DNA of 64,000 bases from assembly GCF_002102185.1 (NCBI RefSeq), contig NZ_LQOW01000031.1, positions 124,001 to 188,000 of the forward strand, written 5' to 3'. A program made the translations under genes and the position numbers. Shown piece by piece: positions 35,647 through 43,268 of the stretch (the stretch's first letter is position 1; every line of letters starts with the position of its first letter). The notes beneath the pieces are model-generated. The model did not search any database. It was not told the DNA's origin and saw only the letters and a program-made list of their open reading frames with translations. This DNA is from Mycobacterium fragae. Its GTDB lineage: Bacteria > Actinomycetota > Actinomycetes > Mycobacteriales > Mycobacteriaceae.

Positions 35647-36080
35647 CGTCTCGCGGGCGTCGACGACGCTCTCTCGCTCTGCTAGCGGTTCCACTCCCGA
35701 GCGGTACCGGGCCGACCATGCTGCTTCGTGAACAGCTTTCCGCACGACTCCTCGTGCAACGGAGGTGCGAGCAACGAGCCACCAGTCCGGGATCTCGTAT
35801 TCGCTGGTACCGCGCTTAACAGCGAGCTCGATAGTTGGAGAAATTCGTGCGACCGCTGTACTTGCGCGCCTGACATCGCTGGGCCTATTTCTGAGGCGGT
35901 AAGGGCTTCCAAAGTACAGAGAACGGCCGCAGAAGCACCGACTTAGGTTCCGATTTGAACTGTTTAGTTGCTGCTGTTTACTTCCGGTTTAATTCGTCAC
36001 CTATTCGCCCTTAGGTCCTATTTTCGGGATAATGGAACTATCAACTACCGTGCGCTTCGCCGTAACTGAGGGGAAAAGCT
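35647..36080. other. Gene-free stretch after the integrase
   Basis: About 430 bases with no credible gene. The right half is markedly AT-rich. A GATAAT hexamer at 36028-36033, 47 bases before the next ATG, could be a -10 element. GGATAATGGAACTATCAA (36027-36044) recurs imperfectly at 36469-36486, on the far side of the next gene. Confidence 0.4.
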
Positions 36081-36476
36081 ATGACCACTGCTGAGGACGG
36101 CCTAGCCTCCATCGAAGAGTTTCTGATGGGCACCTTAAGGGGGGCGGTTAAACTTCCCAGGGCCGCCGTCGAGCGCAAGGAACCACGCTGTCGGATCTGT
36201 CGTGACGAGTCTGTGCGCACCCTGGTCAACGAGTTGCTCAATTGGCACGGCGCTCCAATCGGGGGGGCCCGTGGCAGGCCTCATGCGATCACCTATGCAG
36301 ACATTCTGCGTGAGCTGGAGCCCCTCAATGCGGGCCGTGACGAGAGGCGCCGGATAACCTACGATTGCCTCTGGGTTCATGCCAAGCGGCACTACGACTT
36401 TGCCGGTATCGCGGCCTATTGGAGGGCCCGGACCAATAGGTTGCTCGGGATTCCCCCAGGAAATAACCGGATATAG
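36081..36476 (+). CDS. Small hypothetical protein next to the integrase (candidate directionality factor)
   Basis: It has 131 residues; ATG 36081 preceded by GAGGGG. It has one CxxC (PRCRICRDE) and a helix-rich middle resembling a DNA-binding helix pair (VRTLVNELLNWHGAPIGG, ITYADILRELEPLN). I recognise no family. Its size, place beside the serine integrase and lack of an export signal make it a candidate recombination directionality factor or regulator; that is inference from position only. It is flanked by two imperfect 18-bp direct repeats. Confidence 0.6.
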   Translation: MTTAEDGLASIEEFLMGTLRGAVKLPRAAVERKEPRCRICRDESVRTLVNELLNWHGAPIGGARGRPHAITYADILRELEPLNAGRDERRRITYDCLWVHAKRHYDFAGIAAYWRARTNRLLGIPPGNNRI

Positions 36477-36574
36477 AACTATCGAATTGGCACCAGCAAG
36501 TACATTAAGTACGAAGATTGCGCTCGTACCTCCATTTGACAGCTATCTGGTATACGGTTGATTAGGCGTGGTCG

Positions 36575-36814
36575 CTCAGGCGACTAATGGCATTCCGGTC
36601 GGGTCACTGCGGAGTGCGGATCACCAATACCTTTTTGCTGCGCCCGCCTGGCTTCGCTGACTCGACTGGCGAGGCCCGTTTATGGGTCCGCTCAGCTGAC
36701 GCTCTACATCGCGACTGGACCGCCTCCCCACAATCCCAACGTGGGCGTTCAGGCGCGCACAACTCGATCAAAACCACCCATTGGCGGATCAGGCAGAGCA
36801 GAATCTGGATGCAT
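36575..36814 (+). repeat. Diverged intergenic repeat, copy 1
   Basis: Shares with 40547-40710 the opening CTCAGGCGACTAATGGCATT (two changes), the identical TGCGGATCACCAATACCT (36623-36640), and the closing AGCAGAATCT with nearby GCAT. The middle is longer here by about 75 bases. It holds no protein-coding frame. It lies 62 bases upstream of an exported-protein gene, as does copy 2 at somewhat longer range, so it may be a leader, a structured RNA or a recombination footprint. Confidence 0.6.
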
Positions 36815-36876
36815 CGCCCAAACCTGAGCGCTTAGCTGGGTGGCTCTGGCTACCTCTCCAGAATGCGTCAATCGCA

Positions 36877-37362
36877 ATGAAAATTACCAAGTTTCCAATT
36901 ACATGGATCGCCACTCTCGTGTTCACCGCGGCAACTACCGCGACATTGACCGCGGTTCCAGTCCACGCAACCAATCTCGACCAGTTGGTGGCCGCCGTCT
37001 GCGACATGACGACCTACGTGGAAGGGAAGTCCGAAGTGCCCGGAGACGCCGACCCTCTGCCCGAATCGGCCTTTGAGGCAGGGTGCTTGGCCAGGACGAC
37101 CAGGAATGCACTCTTCATTGGCCGGTACACGTCAGAGCCTGCGGTACAGCACGACTTGACCCACCTTTCCGACTTCTATCGGAAGGCCGGTGCGCCACCG
37201 AACGTCGTGGAAGACGCGAAGAGAGGCGGCGGGACCTACGTACTCGTCCCCATGCCGAATGGGACTGCGGTCCTGTTTGAGGACCCGAACAACGACGACG
37301 TCGGGTTGTCCCCGCTGCAAGCTTTCGGATTCGCGATCTCCCCGAACCCGCCGCAAGTTTGA
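36877..37362 (+). CDS. Exported protein, unknown
   Basis: It has 161 residues from ATG 36877. Signal peptide MKITKFPITWIATLVFTAAT with cleavage after VHA. The mature protein has two cysteines (AAVCDMTT, EAGCLART), expected to pair. A longer frame upstream is only the translated repeat and is rejected. First of a run of co-directional small exported-protein genes. I recognise no domain. Confidence 0.7.
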   Translation: MKITKFPITWIATLVFTAATTATLTAVPVHATNLDQLVAAVCDMTTYVEGKSEVPGDADPLPESAFEAGCLARTTRNALFIGRYTSEPAVQHDLTHLSDFYRKAGAPPNVVEDAKRGGGTYVLVPMPNGTAVLFEDPNNDDVGLSPLQAFGFAISPNPPQV

Positions 37363-37374
37363 CGAGGAAACATT

Positions 37375-37737
37375 ATGAAGTTCGTCACCGCAGCCCTCGC
37401 TGGACCGGGCATCATCGCCATCGCAGTGTTGGCGGGATGCTCGTCGCGGTCACCAGGCTCGTCACCGTCACCAGATGTTATGGCCCACGCTGGCGTCAAT
37501 GATTTCATCGAAGATGTTCATGGGGAGCTAGGAGTTTCTAACTTCGTCACCGGAGATTCGGGTCTGGCTGCTCAGGGTGTCTGGATCTGTAACCAGCTTG
37601 ACGGCGGAGCACAGTTCAATGTCATGATGGAGCGGTTCGTTCAAGCCAATCCCGGCATCCTGCCCTATACCGCTGGTCGACTTGCGGGTATTGCCGTCCG
37701 CGATATCTGCCCTTGGCACCGAAATGACATCCACTGA
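37375..37737 (+). CDS. DUF732-like lipoprotein
   Basis: It has 120 residues; ATG 37375 follows GAGGAAAC at 13 bases after the preceding gene. Lipobox AVLAGC gives a mature N-terminal Cys near residue 21, then a Ser/Pro linker. The rest follows the DUF732 pattern found in mycobacterial secreted proteins: FIEDVHGELGVSNF, GVWICNQLDGG and a C-terminal DIC. Likely anchored at the outer face of the plasma membrane. Function of DUF732 is unknown. Its stop overlaps a possible small ORF as TGATG. Confidence 0.72.
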   Translation: MKFVTAALAGPGIIAIAVLAGCSSRSPGSSPSPDVMAHAGVNDFIEDVHGELGVSNFVTGDSGLAAQGVWICNQLDGGAQFNVMMERFVQANPGILPYTAGRLAGIAVRDICPWHRNDIH

Positions 37738-37895
37738 TGGCGGATTTAGTTACCGCCGACTGCAGTCTCATCGCCGCCGACCAGCCCGGTCTTGGGGTGC
37801 CCAATGTGCTTACGGGAGAGGAAGTTGTCCGCACAGTGCCGTCTCCTCGCGAATCTCGTCGAGGTTGCTCGGTATCTGGACTGTGCCAAGGATGA
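37737..37895 (+). CDS. Possible 52-residue peptide coupled to the lipoprotein gene
   Basis: The ATG at 37737 overlaps the lipoprotein TGA (TGATG). The frame encodes MADLVTADCSLIAADQPG and on to SGLCQG, with no signal peptide and no family known to me. The coupling is the only support. Around it, 37896-37989 holds nothing else recognisable. Confidence 0.25.
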   Translation: MADLVTADCSLIAADQPGLGVPNVLTGEEVVRTVPSPRESRRGCSVSGLCQG

Positions 37896-37989
37896 GCCGT
37901 GAACGTCGCCGCAGCCGCTCGGGTCGACCGCTCATGCTTTTAGTTGATCGCGTTACGGGCCGAGTCACCGCGAACGAAGATTGGTCCTC

Positions 37990-38316
37990 ATGAACGGGAC
38001 CAAGATCCTGCTAACCGCCGCGACGGTGGCACTGACCGCGCTGCTGATCGCCCCCGCCGCCCGAGCCGACGAGAACCAATACCTGAATCAGGTTGCTAAC
38101 ACGGTCAGGGTCGTGCTGACACGTAGCCAGGCGCTCGACCTGGGCAATACCGCTTGTCAAGCTGTGCGCTCGGCGGTGGCAAACGGGGCGACCTTGGGCA
38201 ATGCGCGTGCCCAGGCCGACCAGGCGGTCGGTTACGCCCAACAGAACATGGGTCTAGGTCTCAGCGAGGCCGATGGAATGCATCTAGTCGACGCCGCTGT
38301 CGATCAGCTGTGCTAA
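37990..38316 (+). CDS. DUF732-type secreted protein
   Basis: It has 108 residues from ATG 37990. Signal peptide MNGTKILLTAATVALTALLI with cleavage after ARA. The mature part is a textbook DUF732 domain: NQYLNQVANTVRV, SQALDLGNTACQAVRSAVANG, and a final AAVDQLC, the two cysteines bracketing the fold. DUF732 proteins are abundant in mycobacterial culture filtrates; no biochemical role is established to my knowledge. Confidence 0.82.
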   Translation: MNGTKILLTAATVALTALLIAPAARADENQYLNQVANTVRVVLTRSQALDLGNTACQAVRSAVANGATLGNARAQADQAVGYAQQNMGLGLSEADGMHLVDAAVDQLC

Positions 38317-38440
38317 TCGATAATGGAGCAGGTCTTCCGTCAGCAGACAAGCCGACCACGCGCGTTGCCCACCGCCTAAGGCCGCGACCACCCTTGCAAA
38401 ATTTGCACAGAACATAGCGGCATCTGCTTAGCTCGGAGTC

Positions 38441-38977
38441 ATGAAGCGGTTCGTCCTCGCGGCCGCTCGAGTCGCGCATACGGCGAGTTACCACCTTTAC
38501 GAAATTGCTCAGCGTCGAGTTATCGGCACCCTGTCGGTAGCGCTGAGCCTTGTCGCGATCGCGGTCGGGACCGTCCCATGCGCTACCGCGGCCCCCGCCT
38601 CGCAGTACGTCCGGACCGAATCTGGCCGGGTGCGCTGCGTCGTGCAACCGGACAGAGTCGCTTGTGAGGCGAGTGGGCCCGAGAGCACGGGATTCCCTCA
38701 AGCGCCGATATCTCTCCCGGAATCGCAATGTCGAAATCCCTGTCCGGGTGGTATTCACTTTGACTTGGCCGAGCTCACGGCTTCAGGCGCTTTCCATTGG
38801 AACGACGGCAATATTGGCGGTGGGGGCACGCCGCAGAATGACCTCGTCCTCAACTACGGCCAGACCTATCACATCCAAGGCTGGACTGTATTGCCGAACA
38901 CTGACGGCACCCGAATCACGAACGACGGCACCGGTCACGGGATGTTCGTCAGCATCGAAAACGTTGCCCCCTTCTGA
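38441..38977 (+). CDS. Exported protein of a conserved mycobacterial family
   Basis: It has 178 residues. The hydrophobic export segment is internal (RVIGTLSVALSLVAIAVGTV) with likely cleavage after ATA; the true start could be downstream of ATG 38441. The mature region has four cysteines (VRCVVQPDRVACEASG, SQCRNPCPGG) and a repeated pattern (GIHFDLAELTASGAFHWN) that I recall from conserved mycobacterial exported hypotheticals. No enzyme motif. The 124 bases upstream contain nothing notable. Confidence 0.75.
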   Translation: MKRFVLAAARVAHTASYHLYEIAQRRVIGTLSVALSLVAIAVGTVPCATAAPASQYVRTESGRVRCVVQPDRVACEASGPESTGFPQAPISLPESQCRNPCPGGIHFDLAELTASGAFHWNDGNIGGGGTPQNDLVLNYGQTYHIQGWTVLPNTDGTRITNDGTGHGMFVSIENVAPF

Positions 38978-39033
38978 TCCCGATGCCCGTTGGACTTAGG
39001 ACGCAAATTGAAGATCCGCTAGGAGGGATTGAG

Positions 39034-39333
39034 TTGATCACATTCAAGATGCTGACAGCAGGAGTACTGCTGGCAGGCCCCGGCGTCCTCGCCGGAGTAC
39101 CGGTGGCACAGGCCGACCCAACCCCCGCCGAGGTCCAGTACCTCAATGATGTGCGCCACGCGATTCAAGTTTCGCAAGATACCCCAGACCAGGCGAAAAG
39201 TGACGCCGAGCTGCTGTCAGAGGGTCATATGGCCTGCCACGACCGGGATCTCGGGGCCGTTGGCGTCGGTAAAACCGGCATCGGGCCCGTCATTGCGACC
39301 TGGGCGTTTGCAGACCTGTGCCCGAACGGATGA
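39034..39333 (+). CDS. DUF732-like secreted protein, TTG start
   Basis: It has 99 residues. A strong AGGAGG at 39021-39026 points to TTG 39034 as start, seven bases on; the frame upstream has no site. Signal peptide (KMLTAGVLLAGPGVLAGV) cleaved after AQA. Mature part resembles DUF732: PAEVQYLNDVRHAIQV, EGHMACHDRD, and terminal ADLCPNG with paired cysteines. Use of TTG with a consensus ribosome site is unusual among its neighbours. Confidence 0.7.
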   Translation: MITFKMLTAGVLLAGPGVLAGVPVAQADPTPAEVQYLNDVRHAIQVSQDTPDQAKSDAELLSEGHMACHDRDLGAVGVGKTGIGPVIATWAFADLCPNG

Positions 39334-39424
39334 GGCGGTAACTGTTTGTTGCGATGGCGCGCACAGCCGTGCTCGCGGTAGTACTGCATAAGCCCCGCCC
39401 TACAAGAGATTGGTTAGGAAAAAG

Positions 39425-39688
39425 ATGGCGAGCCGCAACGAAAGCAGCGCAAGAAAGGCAATTGCCGCGGCTGTAACAGCTTGTGCTGGTCTAACATTGG
39501 CGGCGCTGGCCAGTGCCCCAGCGGCCCACGCCGCTCCTGAGACCTGCGACCTAGCGAACACGTACCCGGGCATGAACCGGGTCGACATCGCCATGACATT
39601 GGTCGATCGAGGCCGCTACCGCGACTACGCGACCGCCCGGGCCGTGGTTGACCACGACCTGACTTACTACTGCCCAGGGATACGCTGA
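39425..39688 (+). CDS. Short DUF732-like secreted protein
   Basis: It has 87 residues from ATG 39425 (TTAGGAAA upstream). Signal peptide ARKAIAAAVTACAGLTLAAL, cleavage after AHA. Mature part of about 45 residues with two cysteines (ETCDLANTYPGM, YYCPGIR) and the segment VDRGRYRDYATARAVV, which matches the C-terminal half of DUF732-type proteins. Probably a reduced family member. Confidence 0.68.
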   Translation: MASRNESSARKAIAAAVTACAGLTLAALASAPAAHAAPETCDLANTYPGMNRVDIAMTLVDRGRYRDYATARAVVDHDLTYYCPGIR

Positions 39689-39739
39689 CGAACCGTACTA
39701 GTGCATTTTCTCGCCGGTTGGTCGAATTTCCGTTGCACG

Positions 39740-40033
39740 CTAACACACGTCCAGCGGCACGTCGCCGCGTTGAATCTCAATGGCGTAGTTGAACATCTGG
39801 CGGTCGTCGCCGAACGCTACACCGCGACGATCGAGGTATTCCACCACCACGCTGCGGCATTTGTTGTCCCGGACCATGTCCCAAGTGTCCTTGCAAAGCT
39901 GAGGTGTCGCCGTCTGCAGGCGCCCGCAGTTGACCATGAACCGGTGGAAATCATCGTCCGCGATCGCTGACGGGCACACCGAAATAGCCGCCAAGACGAT
40001 CCCAGCGGCGGAGGCGGCAATTCGGCTCATCAT
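39740..40033 (-). CDS. Small exported Cys-rich protein
   Basis: It has 97 residues (two adjacent ATGs, 40033 and 40030). Signal peptide SRIAASAAGIVLAAISV with cleavage after AIA. Mature part with four cysteines (VNCGRLQT, QLCKDTWDMV, NKCRSVV, PLDVC), consistent with two disulfides. It points against the flow of its neighbours. No known family. Confidence 0.65.
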   Translation of the reverse strand: MMSRIAASAAGIVLAAISVCPSAIADDDFHRFMVNCGRLQTATPQLCKDTWDMVRDNKCRSVVVEYLDRRGVAFGDDRQMFNYAIEIQRGDVPLDVC

Positions 40034-40126
40034 GGTCGAACCCTTTCTTCATCTATGTAACGAGAACTAGCAAACCCGGCAAACCAGCTAACATGGGCAC
40101 CCGCTCGGTAGGTTGCCCAAATTTTT

Positions 40127-40522
40127 CTACGGCACCTGCCGCAGGCAGTCAGCCTCTCCGGAGCCGAGATTGGAGTCTGCAGAGTCATTGGCGTAGACGC
40201 TCATTAGCCCACCCTGCGGGCCCAGCCAAGTAGTGCAGTTCACTTGGCTCTCGTCAGTGAGCGGGATCCTGACCCCGATCCACTGGCCGGACTGAACGAG
40301 CGTCTCGTTGATCTGGTAGAAGCCACCGCCAGGGCAGACCGTGTCCCACGTCAGCGCGGTGTGGTTGCCGATGTCGGGCGACAAGGCCTTGATGCACGGC
40401 CCGCCGGACCACGAGAACGTGGTAAATGAGCGATAGACGGTCGCGTGTGCTGGTGCAACCGCCAGCATCAGCCCGGCCCCCTCGATGACCAGCGCAGCGA
40501 TTGCTCGGGTGATGATTTGCAT
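40127..40522 (-). CDS. Exported protein, unknown
   Basis: It has 131 residues from ATG 40522. Signal peptide MQIITRAIAALVIEGAGLML with cleavage after AHA. Mature region with four cysteines (GGPCIKAL, DTVCPGGG, VNCTTWLG, ADCLRQVP) and a beta-rich look (GQWIGVRIPLTDESQV). Divergent from the rightward exported genes; the repeat copy 2 begins 24 bases upstream of its start and could hold its promoter. Confidence 0.68.
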   Translation of the reverse strand: MQIITRAIAALVIEGAGLMLAVAPAHATVYRSFTTFSWSGGPCIKALSPDIGNHTALTWDTVCPGGGFYQINETLVQSGQWIGVRIPLTDESQVNCTTWLGPQGGLMSVYANDSADSNLGSGEADCLRQVP

Positions 40523-40546
40523 GGTGTTCTCTCCGGCCCGCTCTAA

Positions 40547-40710
40547 CTCAGGCGGCTAATGGTATTCCGATGCGTGCCTCCGGACTGCGGATCACCAATA
40601 CCTGGGGCAAGCCCCATAACTCCCGGACCCCAATTGGACATTCGTTCATTAAGAAAGGCTGGGCAAAACCATTTCTTTGGGGCATTAGGCCGAGCAGAAT
40701 CTGAGTGCAT
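40547..40710 (+). repeat. Diverged intergenic repeat, copy 2
   Basis: Second copy of the unit at 36575-36814: opening CTCAGGCGGCTAATGGTATT, the identical 18-mer TGCGGATCACCAATACCT (40592-40609 approx.), then CAAAACCA and AGCAGAATCT near the end. It is about 75 bases shorter. No coding frame. Confidence 0.6.
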
Positions 40711-40731
40711 ACGGTCCAGATCTGGGGCCCG

Positions 40732-40769
40732 AAGCCAGGCCGCTAAAAGGCGGGCTTGACGCCTGGCTT
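40732..40769 (+). terminator. Hairpin after repeat copy 2
   Basis: AAGCCAGGC (40732-40740) and GCCTGGCTT (40761-40769) form a perfect 9-bp stem with a 20-base loop, ending in a short T run. No rightward gene precedes it, so it would terminate a non-coding transcript of the repeat, if one exists, or serve as an operator. Confidence 0.35.
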
Positions 40770-40873
40770 TGTGTGCAGCACAAGAGGGGAAGTTATGGCC
40801 GCACACATGGGAAAAACTGACTATGGCGGTCACGCGAGCCACACTGGGGTGCTCGCCAAGGAAGGTTCATCTG

Positions 40874-41194
40874 ATGATCAAACAAGTTCTCGGAGTTTCT
40901 GGTGTGTCATTCGCGATGGCTGTGGGAACGACGATCACCGCGGCCCCAGCCGCCTTTGCGGACACCTACTGCGGCCAAGCCAGCAGCGGAGCGATGGTTT
41001 ACGCGGGCAACTCGGACACCTCTTGCGAATTCGCCATGAGCACCGCCGAGGCGTATTGGAACCATGGGAACGGCTCACAGCCGTTCAGCGTGTACAGCCA
41101 GGTGACGGGGCGGACTTACACAATGACGTGTACCGATGCTGGCTCGGTGTGTCAGGGCGGGAACAACGCCGTCGTCTACTTACGCGCTGGCTAA
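40874..41194 (+). CDS. Small exported protein, unknown
   Basis: It has 106 residues; ATG 40874 follows AAGGAAGG. Signal peptide MIKQVLGVSGVSFAMAVGTT with cleavage after AFA. Mature domain with four cysteines (TYCGQAS, TSCEFAMST, MTCTDAGSVCQGG) and a pattern seen in other small mycobacterial secreted proteins: SCEFAMSTAEAY ... V.G.TYTMTC. Function unknown. A longer overlapping frame to 41577 is not coding in this part. Confidence 0.72.
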   Translation: MIKQVLGVSGVSFAMAVGTTITAAPAAFADTYCGQASSGAMVYAGNSDTSCEFAMSTAEAYWNHGNGSQPFSVYSQVTGRTYTMTCTDAGSVCQGGNNAVVYLRAG

Positions 41195-41250
41195 CTCGAC
41201 GTATCCGCCGATCCCGACTCCGCGCCCCTGACCCAGAACCGAGGAATCCT

Positions 41251-41577
41251 ATGAAAATCAAGACAAAGTTATTGTCTCTCTTGGTAATCGGTATTGGTGC
41301 GCTGATCGTGATGTCGGCACCGCTGGCTCACGCCGATACACCGTGCCTTACGTGCGGTGGTGGCGACTGGCCATATCCTGCACCTATCGTTGGCGAGGAG
41401 TGTCGTCATGCTGACCTCAACGGTGTCGTGCAATCGACTACTGGCGATTGGGTCAGGTGTTCATATCAGGCAGGGGTGCCTCTCTATCATTGGATTCTCA
41501 ACGACGGCGTTACCCAGCCCGATGCCTGGGTGGATAAATTCGGCCACGTAATCCTCATCCATCCCCCTGGGCAGTGA
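41251..41577 (+). CDS. Small exported protein, unknown
   Basis: It has 108 residues; ATG 41251 follows GAGGAA. Signal peptide MKIKTKLLSLLVIGIGALIV with cleavage after AHA. Mature part starts DTPCLTCGGGDW, with further cysteines in GEECRHAD and VRCSYQAG, so probably disulfide-bonded. Short and aromatic-rich at the C-terminus. No family known. Confidence 0.7.
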   Translation: MKIKTKLLSLLVIGIGALIVMSAPLAHADTPCLTCGGGDWPYPAPIVGEECRHADLNGVVQSTTGDWVRCSYQAGVPLYHWILNDGVTQPDAWVDKFGHVILIHPPGQ

Positions 41578-41712
41578 CAGCAAGAAGCCCAAACCTCGCT
41601 TGCTGCCTGCCGCCCTACTCGATTGGGCTTGGCCCGATAGCGCGGCGCCGAGATAAGCGAATATCGCGTCAGGAGGTCATTATGCTCACCAGTGACGGGA
41701 GGATTTGCGCTG

Positions 41713-42072
41713 ATGAGGAATCCTATGGTTGGCGGTTTGGACGTACGCAAGCAGATTCAGCGGGTTATCTTCGTGGTCACCGCAGCAATGATCTGCACGG
41801 CCTTGGCAATCCCATTCCAGGCTCGTGCCGAGACCCCCTTGGCGGCCTTCTGCGCTGACAATGCGGCTGAACTTCAGAGAACTTCACATGAGATGGGGCT
41901 TGATCCAGCCAAATGGGCCAGTGATCCGAGGAACCTTGCCAGGTTTGGCTTTCACGGGGCTGGCGACATCGACACCCTGTACCACATGGTCATTGACAAT
42001 GGTGCACCGTATATCACTTCGCACTGGTCGAACGAGACCGGTGCCATCGAATGGCGGTGCTCAGGTCAATGA
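41713..42072 (+). CDS. Small exported protein, unknown
   Basis: It has 119 residues from ATG 41713, with GGGAGG about ten bases upstream. Export segment RVIFVVTAAMICTALAI, cleavage after ARA. Mature domain with two cysteines (AAFCADNAAEL, EWRCSGQ) at its two ends. No family recognised. Last of the plain small secreted proteins before the frameshifted DUF732 gene. Confidence 0.65.
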   Translation: MRNPMVGGLDVRKQIQRVIFVVTAAMICTALAIPFQARAETPLAAFCADNAAELQRTSHEMGLDPAKWASDPRNLARFGFHGAGDIDTLYHMVIDNGAPYITSHWSNETGAIEWRCSGQ

Positions 42073-42167
42073 TGGCAATCAAAGTTTGGGCGCCCCAACC
42101 AATACGCCTCTAGGTATACGCCGCGCGCGCCCGAGAGGGTGGGATAGCGAACAAGGAAGGAGTGCCA

Positions 42168-42491
42168 GTGCAAACCACGGCTGCGATTCGCTTGGTAGCA
42201 GGCAGCGCGACGCTTGCCTGTCTCTTAATGCCGGTAACTCCGGCGCCAGCTCGCGCCGAGGAGAACAGTTTCCTCGCCCAGGTGCATGGCGCCAACATGC
42301 CGCTTACCGACGCCAAAGCACTCAAGCTCGGCCACGCCACGTGCACAGACCTCGGCAACGGCATCGCTATGTCGGCGATCCTTGAATCGAACAGCCCAGC
42401 TGTCGGCGGCAGCCCAAGCGGCCGAGTTGCGTTCGGCAATGCAAACTTTGGAGAATTATCTCGGCCAGATCGACCTGCGCAGCACGGCTGA
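42168..42491 (+). CDS. DUF732-type secreted protein, probably frameshifted
   Basis: GTG 42168 lies six bases after AAGGAAGGAG. Signal peptide (AAIRLVAGSATLACLLMPV) cleaved after ARA, then a clear DUF732 N-terminal half: FLAQVHGANMPLTDAKALKLGHATCTDLGNG, IAMSAILESN. From about 42395 the residues stop fitting the family, while the frame one base ahead reads QLSAAAQAAELRSAMQTL, which is the missing DUF732 C-terminal helix. That frame then continues into a nuclease-like protein. See findings. Confidence 0.65.
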   Translation: MQTTAAIRLVAGSATLACLLMPVTPAPARAEENSFLAQVHGANMPLTDAKALKLGHATCTDLGNGIAMSAILESNSPAVGGSPSGRVAFGNANFGELSRPDRPAQHG

Positions 42492-43158
42492 TCTCCCAAG
42501 AAACTACGAAGCGGGGATCATCGCGGCCAACCGGTACGACGTAGACGCCTTGCCTTCGACCGCCGACCTCGTTGCAGACTTGCGTGACTTCCTGCGCCTC
42601 TACGACTCCGCATTACATGTGCGAGATGCTCTGCGACTCAGCACACCAGACAAAGTGATCACTACCAAGCCCGTAGTTGACATCCCGGCGACCGAACCGG
42701 TGTTCAAGCCCAAGTGCTCTGACGACTATGTCCAATTTTTCAAGGAGCACCAGAAGGTAAAGACCAGGCGCCATGAGAAGGTCCTGAAGGAATACGGAGA
42801 ATTTCTCCGAGACCGCGGTCTGACGCCCCGCACCAACGTGCACCCTCGCGACATGACTGCCGACGGTGATGGACAGACATGGCTCATTGAGGTCAAGGTC
42901 GTTTATAACGGCAACGGCGCCAACGCTACCCGCGAAGCATTCGCCCAACTGTTCATGTACCAAGCTATCTGGCACCCCGATGACCCGACAGTCCATAAGC
43001 TTGCGGTGTTCAGCGAGTCGGTAGGCGACTGGAACATTGCTTTCCTGGAAAAGCATGGCATTACGTCGGTATGGAAGGATGTCGACGGTTGGGCAGGCTC
43101 GAGAGACGCAGTCGCCGCGGGAATAGCCGAGCATTACGCGACGGCCCCTAACCAATGA
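42439..43158 (+). CDS. Predicted PD-(D/E)XK nuclease-like protein
   Basis: It has 239 residues if started at ATG 42439; the frame is open back to 42286. A helical N-terminus (DLVADLRDFLRLYD) is followed by a C-terminal nuclease-like core: an acidic turn (TADGDGQTW), the strand LIEVKVV supplying E-x-K, and REAFAQLFMYQAIW, the helix expected after it, then VHKLAVFSE and IAFLEKHGITSVW. This order is typical of restriction-type PD-(D/E)XK folds. It has no ribosome site of its own. It is either a cytoplasmic nuclease or, if the frame change is corrected, the C-terminal part of an exported DUF732 fusion. Confidence 0.6.
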   Translation: MQTLENYLGQIDLRSTADLPRNYEAGIIAANRYDVDALPSTADLVADLRDFLRLYDSALHVRDALRLSTPDKVITTKPVVDIPATEPVFKPKCSDDYVQFFKEHQKVKTRRHEKVLKEYGEFLRDRGLTPRTNVHPRDMTADGDGQTWLIEVKVVYNGNGANATREAFAQLFMYQAIWHPDDPTVHKLAVFSESVGDWNIAFLEKHGITSVWKDVDGWAGSRDAVAAGIAEHYATAPNQ

Positions 43159-43268
43159 CGACGCGGAAGTTACTTGTTGCCCCGTTCCGCCTCGAGCCTG
43201 TCGCATTGTGGTCACGGTGGTCAGGTCGGCGCCACCACTATGCCGTTTGTCGAAGCAGTTCTACGGGT

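Noticed and set aside
36535..36547. Stoperator-like site for an L5-type repressor (TTTGACAGCTATC), and a second 10-of-13 match at 54497-54509
   Set aside because: About nine matches of this quality are expected by chance over both strands of the element, and the repressor here may read a different sequence. TTGACA at 36536 may be a promoter -35 but no good -10 follows.
36781..36876. N-terminal extension of the first exported protein
   Set aside because: It translates the intergenic repeat, starts at TTG without a ribosome site and would bury the signal peptide.
37682..37993. Frame of 103 codons overlapping the DUF732 lipoprotein end
   Set aside because: Arg/Ser-rich composition, no ribosome site, overlaps two better genes.
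40756..41250. 5' part of a 273-codon frame over two exported-protein genes
   Set aside because: Only its last 109 codons (from ATG 41251) have a signal peptide and ribosome site; the rest is out of frame with the gene at 40874.
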